From the NCBI GenBank assembly GCA_049511335.1, contig JBEKYD010000426.1:1-5211 (forward strand): 5,211 bases of DNA, given 5' to 3'. This document shows, one piece after another, positions 1-5,100 of this stretch (the first letter of the stretch is position 1; each line of letters begins with the position of its first letter). The translations under genes and the position numbers were made by a program. This stretch comes from JBEKYD01 sp049511335. Lineage in GTDB: Bacteria > Acidobacteriota > Terriglobia > Bryobacterales > Bryobacteraceae. The notes beneath the pieces are model-generated. The model saw only the letters and a list, made by a program, of their open reading frames with translations. It was not told the origin of the DNA and made no database searches.

Positions 1-108
1 CTCCAAGCTACCGATTCCATCGGAGCGGCTAGACGCGTCTTCGGAAGCTTGTATGACCCTCAGGGCCATTTCGACTCCCTGGCTTCTCTCGGCAAAACCT
101 GACGCCAT
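1..108 (-). CDS. N-terminal part of unidentified gene downstream of flgI (runs off the left edge)
   Basis: The reading frame opens at an ATG at 108-106 and stays open to the window edge, giving 36 residues beginning MASGFAERSQ. The start is well supported: a perfect GGAGG lies at 120-116 with a 7-base spacer, and the ATG overlaps the restored flgI stop by one base (TAATG), the usual sign of translational coupling in a flagellar operon. I do not recognise the visible residues; they are hydrophilic, with no signal peptide or membrane segment. By position, many operons place a FlgJ-type rod-binding protein or an flgM/flgN-type gene here. The conserved FlgJ motif is not visible in this stretch, so no name is given. 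Because of the indel in flgI, this frame is in the sequence as given continuous with the FlgI frame. Confidence 0.7.
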   Translation of the reverse strand, partial: MASGFAERSQGVEMALRVIQASEDASSRSDGIGSLE

Positions 109-1200
109 TAGATAACCTCCAGGTCCGCGTCCAGGGCACCGGCTGATTTGAGGCTCTGGAGAATGGCGATCACATCGCGCGGTGTCGAGCCGATGGCGGC
201 TAGCGCGCACCAGTTCTTCCACCGTCGCGCCCTGCGAGAGCACGACGTTGTGCGCCGGATCTTCCTTGACGGCAACGGTGGTCCGGGGTGTGACTGTGGT
301 TTTTCCCTGCGACAGCGGCGCCGGCTGCGAAACCTCTTCCGTGGTCTGGATCTCAACGCTCAGGTTTCCGTGCAGGATCGCCACCGGCGAGACGCGGACG
401 TCCTTGCCGAGCACAATCGTGCCGGTGCGTTCGTTCACCACCACGCGGGCGGGCCGGTCGGCCTCCACCATCAGGTTTTCCAGTTCCGCCAGAAATTCGG
501 CGGCGCGGTTTTCGTAATCCTTCGGGATGGCGACCGAGACCAGGCCCGCGTTCTCCGGTTTGGCGGCGCCTGTCGAAGGCTCGGCGAAGCGCCGGTTGAT
601 GACCCCGGCGATGCGGCTGGCGGTAGTGAAATCCGCCCGCCGTAACTGTAGGTGCACGGTCGTTTTCGGTATCACCGACGGTGCTAGGCGTTCCACCGTC
701 GCCCCCCCCGGTCCGCGTCCAACCGTCGGGTGGTTGACGCTCTGCGACGTTCCGCCGCGCCCGGCTAGGAAGCCCCCGGTCACCACCGGGCCTTGCGCCA
801 CGGCGTATACCTGGCCGTCGGCGCCGCGCAACGAGGTCAGCAATAGTATGCCGCCCTGCAGGTTTGGAGCGTCGCCAACCGAAGCGATCGTGGTATCGAG
901 CTGCAAACCGGGCTGGGCAAACGGCGGCAGCGTAGAAGTGACCATCACAGCCGCAGTGTTTTTGACCTGAATGGTAGTCGCGTTGATCGTGAGGCCCATG
1001 CGCGCCAACAGGTTGGCCAAGGTCTGGTAGGGGAAGAGGGTCTGCTGGCGGTCGCCGGTGCCTTTCAGCCCCACCACCAGGCCGTAACCGATGAGCTGAT
1101 TCTCGCGCACGCCTTCCACCGCCACCAAGTCCTTCAAGCGCACCGCACGAGCCGGAATGGGCTCGACCCAGAATGCCGCCAGAGCGAGTAGCGAGATCAT
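108..1200 (-). CDS. flgI: Flagellar P-ring protein FlgI (frameshifted near the 3' end in this sequence)
   Basis: FlgI forms the P ring in the peptidoglycan layer, the lower half of the LP bushing around the rod. The ATG at 1200-1198 is chosen because GGAAAGGG lies 7 bases upstream and the protein then begins with a Sec signal (MISLLALAAF, likely cleavage after ARA at about residue 19), directly followed by the family opening VRLKDL. Hallmarks follow in order: the NQLIGYGLVVGLKGTGD block (about 34-50), KNTAAVMVTSTLPPF (80-94), GGILLLTSLRGADGQVYAVAQG (about 116-137), DFTTASRIAGVINRR (190-204), VVVNERTGTIVLGKDV (253-268) and the C-terminal ALAAIGSTPRDVIAILQSL. The last block is in another frame: after Arg332 two bases are missing from the GC run at 203-208. 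With them restored the protein is 364 aa, close to the 365 aa of E. coli FlgI, and ends DADLEVI then TAA at 110-108. Without them the frame stays open past the left edge, fused to the next gene. Family identity is very secure. Confidence 0.95.
116..120 (-). promoter_or_regulatory. Ribosome binding site for the gene after flgI
   Basis: A perfect GGAGG on the minus strand, 7 bases before the ATG at 108-106. It is the best Shine-Dalgarno match in the operon and decides the start of the downstream gene, since that frame is otherwise open further upstream because of the flgI indel. Confidence 0.75.
203..208 (-). other. flgI: Apparent 2-base deletion in flgI (GC dinucleotide run)
   Basis: The coding strand reads GTGCGCGCTAGCC here. 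The family needs Val-Arg-Ala-Leu-Ala, i.e. GTG CGC GCG CTA GCC, which is the same string with one more GC unit. Upstream of this point FlgI reads in the frame of the start at 1200; downstream it reads in the frame that ends at TAA 110-108. Loss of one unit from a GC repeat explains the switch exactly. A one-base insertion just upstream would also restore the frame, but would lose the conserved Val-Arg pair. Confidence 0.85.
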
Positions 1201-1227
1201 TTTCACGCCCTTTCCAGGAAATCCTCT

Positions 1228-1947
1228 TCAGAACGGCAGCAAGCCGAGCAGCAGGCGGTAAAGAATGTTGGGACGCCGAATGGCGTCTCCCACCACGCCT
1301 TTGCCGTTGATCCGCACTTCGAGCTGAGCCACCCTGGTCGACTGTACGCTGTTGCTCGGGTCGATATCGGCGGGGCGCACCACGCCTCGCACGGTAATGG
1401 TTTGCCGCTCCGAGTTGATCGAAAGGTCCCTGGCCGCTTCGATGACCAGCGCGCCATTGGGGAGCACCCGGACCACGCGAGCCGTGAGTGTGGTGCTGAT
1501 GGTGGTGGTGCGGCTGGTTGTGCCTTGCCCGTTCAGTTCGGTGTCCCCGGAAGACTTGGCCAGATTGGCCAGCGCCCCGGTGGCGCTCTTGACACCGGCC
1601 AGCGCGGTGACCGAATTGGCGGTGCTCGAAATGCGTTTGGTTTGCGTAGCACCGGTGGCCACGGCGGAAGCCTGTTCCGCCACCACGATGGTGAGCACAT
1701 CGTCTACCTGGCTGGCGCGCACGTCGCGCGCGGCATCGGCGAGCCGGGATCCGGGTTGCCAGATGGCGCCTGGCGTGGCTGGGGGAGCGTCGGCTTGCCG
1801 GGCCAGCGATTCCGCCACATAGCGGTCGAGCGGGCTTTGCCCTGGCGGGGGATCCTTTTTCTTCTTCGCTTCCAACGGCAACAACAGTAGCCACAGCAGG
1901 CACAGGATGCCGATCAGGCCGTTGCCCATCGTTCGTCGTGCGTTCAT
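1228..1947 (-). CDS. flgH: Flagellar L-ring protein FlgH
   Basis: FlgH builds the L ring in the outer membrane, stacked on FlgI. The ORF is 239 aa (E. coli 232). The ATG at 1947-1945 is preferred over the one at 1929-1927 because GGGGGAA sits 4 bases upstream and the ATG overlaps the restored flgA stop as ATGA; the inner ATG has no such site. Residues 8-27 form a hydrophobic export signal, followed by a Lys4 run (28-31) and a Pro-rich stretch. Core family blocks are visible: SRLADAARDVRASQVDDVLTIVV (about 67-89), a Ser/Thr-rich middle, TLTARVVRVLPNGALVIEA (153-171), and the C-terminal RQTITVRGVVRPADID-NSVQSTRVAQLEVRINGKG (181-217) ending LLLGLLPF. Unusually, no lipobox is visible: Cys16 is preceded by G-I-L and lies inside the hydrophobic core. 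FlgH is normally a lipoprotein, so a type-I-like cleavage after LEA (27) is the likelier reading here. The stop is TGA at 1230-1228. Confidence 0.95.
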   Translation of the reverse strand: MNARRTMGNGLIGILCLLWLLLLPLEAKKKKDPPPGQSPLDRYVAESLARQADAPPATPGAIWQPGSRLADAARDVRASQVDDVLTIVVAEQASAVATGATQTKRISSTANSVTALAGVKSATGALANLAKSSGDTELNGQGTTSRTTTISTTLTARVVRVLPNGALVIEAARDLSINSERQTITVRGVVRPADIDPSNSVQSTRVAQLEVRINGKGVVGDAIRRPNILYRLLLGLLPF

Positions 1948-2818
1948 TCGGTTCCCCCATCCGGCACGGTCGCGACCAAGACTCGGCCGGTCCAACGATC
2001 CTCGCCCGAAACTGTCGATGCGAAGACGGATTGCGCACCGCGACGACATCGCCGGCATCGCCGGAGGCTTCCGCCTGGGCTTCGAGCTCAAGGTGCGCAC
2101 CCTTGGCGGCGACTTCGACGGTCACCATCTGCCCACGCATCACCGCCCGCATCGGCTCCAACCGGTCGGCGCGAAGGGCGCCTCCGGCCGGAATAGCGAT
2201 CCGCGGCCAGCGCCCGATCACGGCCGCGGCCGATTCCGGATACGGCGTGGCGGAGGGCAAGGCGTCGACCAGCGTCTCGACCACCGAGGCGGCGGAAATC
2301 GGTTTTCCAGGGAGGAGATCGGCCACCGCCAACACGCGGCGCACTTTCAGGTTCAGCTTCACTTTTGCCCATACCGTGAACCGCCGGTGAGCGGCAAATT
2401 CCACCCAGCCCGGCCAGACAGCCGCCCTTGGAGAGCCCCGCAAGGCGTGCGAATCGAAGCGAAAGGGACCTTCCGGCACCGGTTGGCGGCTGTAGTCCAG
2501 CAACTCGATGCGGGCCTCGGGCAGTGCGCGGCGCATGCCATCCACCAAGCGCGCGGGGTCGACCGGTATGGTAATGCGAGCGACGCAGATTGCGGGAACC
2601 GGCGCCTCCGGCACGGCATAACGAGCCGCCAGGCGGCGCAGTTCCGGCGCGCGGAAGATCCTGGTAAATCCCGGTTCCGGGGCGGGCGCCAAGGGAGCTT
2701 CCCCGGCGGCCGCGGCGAGTTCCGGATAGACGGGCGCCAGATCGCGCGCCTCGATCCGTTCGGCTTCCGGCGCCACTCGCAGGCAGCCGGCCATCGCCAA
2801 TAGAGCGAGCGGCGTCAT
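1944..2818 (-). CDS. flgA: Flagellar P-ring assembly chaperone FlgA (frameshifted near the 3' end)
   Basis: FlgA is the periplasmic chaperone needed for FlgI to polymerise into the P ring. The start ATG 2818-2816 overlaps the flgG stop as ATGA; no good Shine-Dalgarno site is visible, so coupling to flgG is likely. The N-terminus MTPLALLAMAGC is a short hydrophobic export signal with a lipobox-like MAGC, but it lacks the usual basic residues. A family-like IEARDLAPVYPEL stretch follows at about 22-34. The SAF-type domain covers about 158-276: VRRVLAVADLLPGKPISAASV (159-179), IPAGGALRADRLEP (209-222), GQMVTVEV (229-236) and GDVVAVRNPSSHRQFRARIVG (256-276). The expected ending GRVLVATVPDGGTE then a TGA at 1946-1944 is present, but one base out of frame. 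One missing base in GGACCGGCC (near 1985-1992) accounts for this. Restored length is 291 aa, longer than E. coli FlgA (219), with an extended N-terminal half. As given, the frame continues to 353 without a stop. Confidence 0.9.
1985..1992 (-). other. flgA: Apparent 1-base deletion in flgA (GGACCGGCC)
   Basis: In the flgA frame the codons are ATC GTT GGA CCG GCC GAG TCT, after which the residues stop resembling the family. In the frame one base earlier, the same DNA reads GGC CGA GTC TTG GTC GCG ACC GTG, giving GRVLVATV, the typical FlgA ending, then PDGGTE and a TGA overlapping the flgH ATG. Adding one C or G (GGACCCGGCC or GGACCGGGCC) joins the two parts with GPGRVLV. Confidence 0.85.
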
Positions 2819-3606
2819 TTGGCGAGATTATTCACCTGCTGGTACATGTTGTCCGCCGCGGTGACCACCTTGGAATTGGCTTCGTATCCGCGTTGCGCCT
2901 GAATCAGGTTGATGAACTCGTTGACGATCGACACGTTGGACTGTTCGACGTAGCCCTGCAGCAGACTCCCCATGCCTTCGGGCCCGCCCGGAATGCCGAC
3001 GGTTGCGACTCCCGAGGCGTCGGTGGGCACGTAGAGACCGCCCCCCAGGCTGTTCAGGCCAGCCGGGTTCTGAAAGGTGGCCAGTTGAATCTGACCGGCC
3101 TGTTGCACGGCGGTTTGGTTGGGCAGGGTATACGTTACCGTGCCGTCCTGCGCGATGGTGACTTGTTGGGCATCGGCCGGAATGGTGATCTGGGGCTGCA
3201 GCGGATAGCCGCTGGAGTTGACGATGTTGCCGTTCATATCGAGCTGGAACTGGCCGGCGCGGGTATAGGCCAGCTCGCCATTCGGCTGCTGAATCTGGAA
3301 GAACCCGTTGCCCTGGATCACCAGGTCGAGCGGATTGTCGGTCTCGGAAAACGCACCCTGAGCGAAGATGATTTCATTCGAGGTGGGCCGCGCGCCCAGC
3401 CCCAACTGCAGGCCGGCCGGGGTAATGGTCTGCTGGCTCGAGGCCGAGCCCGGCTGCAGCACACTCTGATACATCAGGTCCTGAAACTGGGCGCGCCGGT
3501 ATTTGTATCCCACGGTATTGGCATTGGCCAGGTTGTTGGCGATGTTGTCGACGTTCATTTCCTGCGCCTGCATGCCGCTGGCGGCGCTGTAAAGTGCTCG
3601 AATCAT
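2815..3606 (-). CDS. flgG: Flagellar distal rod protein FlgG
   Basis: FlgG polymerises into the distal rod, the drive shaft that crosses the P and L rings; it is exported by the flagellar type III system, so no Sec signal is expected or seen. The ORF is complete at 263 aa (E. coli 260). The start ATG 3606-3604 has AGGAAAGG 6 bases upstream (3620-3613). The N-terminal rod domain is canonical: MIRALYSAASGMQAQEMNVD, then NIANNLANANTVGYKYRRAQFQDLMYQ (21-47). The central FlgEFG domain includes the LDLVIQGNGFFQI motif (93-105), YTRAGQFQLDMNGNIV (114-129) and GYPLQPQITIP (133-143). The C-terminal rod domain ends with LLQGYVEQSNVSIVNEF (215-231) and QRGYEANSKVV (238-248). The specific wording GYK-RRAQFQDLMYQ and the QGYVEQSNV block separate FlgG from FlgF and FlgE. 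Its TGA (2817-2815) overlaps the flgA start by 4 bases. No anomalies seen. Confidence 0.97.
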   Translation of the reverse strand: MIRALYSAASGMQAQEMNVDNIANNLANANTVGYKYRRAQFQDLMYQSVLQPGSASSQQTITPAGLQLGLGARPTSNEIIFAQGAFSETDNPLDLVIQGNGFFQIQQPNGELAYTRAGQFQLDMNGNIVNSSGYPLQPQITIPADAQQVTIAQDGTVTYTLPNQTAVQQAGQIQLATFQNPAGLNSLGGGLYVPTDASGVATVGIPGGPEGMGSLLQGYVEQSNVSIVNEFINLIQAQRGYEANSKVVTAADNMYQQVNNLAK

Positions 3607-3612
3607 GTGCTA

Positions 3613-3620
3613 CCTTTCCT
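3613..3620 (-). promoter_or_regulatory. Ribosome binding site of flgG
   Basis: AGGAAAGG with a 6-base spacer to the flgG ATG. It lies in the 71-base flgF-flgG gap (3607-3677), the largest gap inside the operon. I see no terminator or convincing promoter in that gap, so flgF and flgG are probably co-transcribed. Confidence 0.7.
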
Positions 3621-3677
3621 CGGCAAGGGGCGTCTACAGCCCTTCGCGATATTGGTTGGCCTCATCGCGCCGTCGTC

Positions 3678-4403
3678 TCAGACTTTGGCTACCTGCTCGA
3701 TGGCTTCCTTATTCATGTCGTTGGCCATCGAGACTGCCTTCTGCAGCATTTCGAACTGCCGCATAATGCTCACCAGCCGGACCGCCGATTCGGCCGTGCC
3801 GGTGTTGGAGCTTTCCAGTTTTCCCTGCTCCACCGAGACTGCGGCGGGCGCGAGCGGTGTGACCGCCGGGTCGGTGAGCCGGAAGTAATTGGTTCCGTGT
3901 TTGCGTAGGCCGCGCGCTCCCGGAAAGTCGACCACCTGTAACTGACCGATGACGTTTCCGTCTTGGCGCACGGTGCCATCCGCGGAGATATCGATCGGCA
4001 GGGAACCGGCCAGCGTCAGCGGATTCCCGTCCGCCCCGGACAAGGGGTAACCTTCCGTGGTGGTGAGCTTGCCGTCGGCGGCCAAGCGAAAATTGCCGTT
4101 GCGCGTGTATAACGGGCCGGCCGGTCCCGCCACGGTAAAGAAACCGCTTCCCGCCAGTGCGACATCGAGAGCGTTGCCGGTTGTCTGGAGCGTACCCTGG
4201 CTCAGATCGATCCAGGGACGCTCGATCACCGGCATGGCGGTATCCGGATCGCCGTCGGCCTCCGGAGCGACATAAAGGCTATAGAACTCGCGATCTGCCT
4301 TGTACCCGCCGGTGGCCGCGTTGGCCACATTGTTTGCCACCAGGTCCAACGATTCCATCCGCGAGCGAAGGCCGCTGGCCGCCATGGCTGTAAGAGAATC
4401 CAT
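3678..4403 (-). CDS. flgF: Flagellar proximal rod protein FlgF
   Basis: FlgF is a proximal rod subunit between the FlgB/FlgC segment and FlgG, exported by the flagellar type III apparatus. It has 241 aa (E. coli 251). An open frame reaches up to 4589, but the start is placed at ATG 4403-4401 because the rod-domain opening MDSLTAMAASGLRSRMESLD begins exactly there, followed by LVANNVANAATGGYKADREFYS (21-42); the upstream residues do not resemble the family. The central part shows QGTLQTTGNALDVALAGSGFF (69-89), YTRNGNFRLAADGKL (99-113) and GYPLSGADGNPL (118-129). The C-terminal rod domain is QGKLESSNTGTAESAVRLVSIMRQFEML (193-220) and a final MNKEAIEQVAKV. No Shine-Dalgarno site is visible before the ATG (CTCTCCCGGCTGAC precedes it), which contrasts with flgG, flgH and flgI. 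It is the first gene of the operon in this window. Confidence 0.95.
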   Translation of the reverse strand: MDSLTAMAASGLRSRMESLDLVANNVANAATGGYKADREFYSLYVAPEADGDPDTAMPVIERPWIDLSQGTLQTTGNALDVALAGSGFFTVAGPAGPLYTRNGNFRLAADGKLTTTEGYPLSGADGNPLTLAGSLPIDISADGTVRQDGNVIGQLQVVDFPGARGLRKHGTNYFRLTDPAVTPLAPAAVSVEQGKLESSNTGTAESAVRLVSIMRQFEMLQKAVSMANDMNKEAIEQVAKV

Positions 4404-4417
4404 GTCAGCCGGGAGAG

Positions 4418-4433
4418 TGCAAGCGGAAGACCA
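4418..4433 (-). promoter_or_regulatory. Candidate sigma-54 promoter for flgF (proximal)
   Basis: The minus strand reads TGGTCTTCCGCTTGCA, with TGG and TTGCA at the correct GG-N10-GC spacing for a -24/-12 element (consensus TGGCAC-N5-TTGCW). The CAC part of the -24 box is missing. The expected start of transcription, about 12 bases past the GC, would fall near 4407, only about 4 bases before the flgF ATG, giving a nearly leaderless message. That would fit the absent Shine-Dalgarno site. It is a chance-prone motif on its own. Confidence 0.4.
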
Positions 4434-4444
4434 ATTGGCGAGGG

Positions 4445-4460
4445 AGCAAAAGTGTTGCAG
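4445..4460 (-). promoter_or_regulatory. Alternative sigma-54-like element for flgF (distal)
   Basis: The minus strand reads CTGCAACACTTTTGCT. The -12 half TTGCT is perfect, but the -24 half has TG in place of the invariant GG. The implied start near 4434 would leave a more ordinary 31-base leader. It is weaker than the proximal candidate in conserved bases but better placed. Confidence 0.25.
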
Positions 4461-4503
4461 AGCCGCAATATCGCGGGCGGGAACGAGGCGCCTTGCGGCA
4501 GGT

Positions 4504-4533
4504 ATTTGCCGCGAGCTTCCCCGCGCGGCAAAT
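4504..4533. promoter_or_regulatory. Perfect 10-bp inverted repeat between divergent genes, possible activator site
   Basis: ATTTGCCGCG (4504-4513) and CGCGGCAAAT (4524-4533) are exact reverse complements separated by 10 bases. Related half-sites flank it: TTGCGGCA at 4493-4500 and TTCGCGGCG at 4533-4541. The centre lies about 90 bases upstream of the predicted plus-strand start (4610) and about 85-110 bases upstream of the predicted flgF starts. That is the usual distance for an enhancer-binding activator of sigma-54 promoters. There is no T-run after either arm, so a terminator is unlikely. The factor is unknown. Confidence 0.5.
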
Positions 4534-4583
4534 TCGCGGCGCGAAACCTCCGCTAACCGGTTGAAAAGAGGTTCTGCCTCGAC

Positions 4584-4599
4584 TGGCACGATCTCTGCA
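4584..4599 (+). promoter_or_regulatory. Sigma-54 (-24/-12) promoter facing the plus-strand ORF
   Basis: TGGCACGATCTCTGCA matches the sigma-54 consensus TGGCACRNNNNTTGCW at every defined position except the first T of TTGC, and GG (4585-4586) and GC (4597-4598) are exactly 10 bases apart. The predicted transcription start is about 4610, one base before the GTG at 4611. Sigma-54 control of mid-class flagellar genes is well established in several phyla, which fits the setting. Confidence 0.65.
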
Positions 4600-4610
4600 T
4601 ACGACTCCGC

Positions 4611-5096
4611 GTGACCGCCGCCGTTCCGTCCATTCCGCTTTCGGCGCTTCTAGACTTATTCGCTTCCACGGCAATCGCGCGCAAGAATCCGGCCGAAACA
4701 GGTTCCCCAGCCGGTGCGGCGGGCGGCAGCGCGGGCCCGGCTGCGGGAAGCAGCGCCTTTCAGCTTCTTCTCGGCTCGCCATCGGATCCTCCCGACACAT
4801 CGCTCATGACGCCGCGGGCCAAGGTGCGGGTCAACCCCGTTTCGGCCGCGGCGACGCGGGCGGAATCGAGCGGATCGAGCTCGCGGAAGCCCGTTCCCGC
4901 GGCGGCGCCGCAATCCCCGGCGTCCGCGGCCGTTCCCTTCGAATCGGTCCCCTTTCCCGCGACGCAAAAGGCGGCCGGCTGGCGGTTCGCCGCGGCCAAC
5001 ACCGAACAAGCTGCCGCCGGGCGAATCCCATTGGCTGGTTCCGGGACGGAAGTTGCCGGCAACTCCGCCATCGCCTCCCCCCTCCTGGTTTCTTGA
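4611..5096 (+). CDS. Ala/Pro/Ser-rich protein, possibly truncated FliK-like hook-length protein
   Basis: The ORF of 161 aa begins at GTG 4611, the first start-type codon after an in-frame stop at 4554-4556, and ends at TGA 5094-5096. Codon third positions are strongly G/C, so this strand looks coding, while minus-strand frames here resemble shadows. No signal peptide, membrane segment or enzyme motif is seen. The protein is very rich in Ala, Pro, Ser and Gly, with hydrophobic patches PLSALLDLF (9-17) and SAFQLLLGS (48-56). Such low-complexity N-terminal halves with F/L-rich patches are typical of FliK, the secreted hook-length ruler, and the flagellar context and sigma-54 promoter fit. The conserved FliK C-terminal domain is absent. 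The transposase tail begins 4 bases after its stop, so an insertion may have removed the rest. No Shine-Dalgarno site precedes the GTG; either the message is leaderless or the start lies further in, e.g. ATG 4806. The FliK link is inference. Confidence 0.5.
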   Translation: MTAAVPSIPLSALLDLFASTAIARKNPAETGSPAGAAGGSAGPAAGSSAFQLLLGSPSDPPDTSLMTPRAKVRVNPVSAAATRAESSGSSSRKPVPAAAPQSPASAAVPFESVPFPATQKAAGWRFAAANTEQAAAGRIPLAGSGTEVAGNSAIASPLLVS

Positions 5097-5100
5097 TTCG

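Noticed and set aside
203..208. Programmed ribosomal frameshifting in flgI (and likewise in flgA near 1990)
   Set aside because: Neither site has a slippery heptamer or a known shift signal, and these families are not known to use recoding. Loss of bases from short GC repeats is simpler.
1907..2803. 298-codon plus-strand frame opposite flgA
   Set aside because: It is a high-GC shadow: Arg/Gly/His-rich, no recognisable domain, antisense to a clear FlgA.
353..2818. 821-codon open frame on the minus strand
   Set aside because: Only the first 277 codons are FlgA. The rest passes out of frame through flgH and flgI, which have strong family matches in their own frames.
2893..3888. 331-codon plus-strand frame opposite flgG and flgF
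   Set aside because: It is antisense to two well-conserved rod genes and spans their intergenic gap, with no family resemblance.
4504..4533. Dyad as a transcription terminator
   Set aside because: No T-run follows on either strand, and it lies upstream of both divergent genes, where a terminator has no purpose.
3678..4589. FlgF with a 62-residue N-terminal extension
   Set aside because: The canonical rod-domain opening begins at ATG 4403, and the extension covers the promoter and dyad region with no family resemblance.
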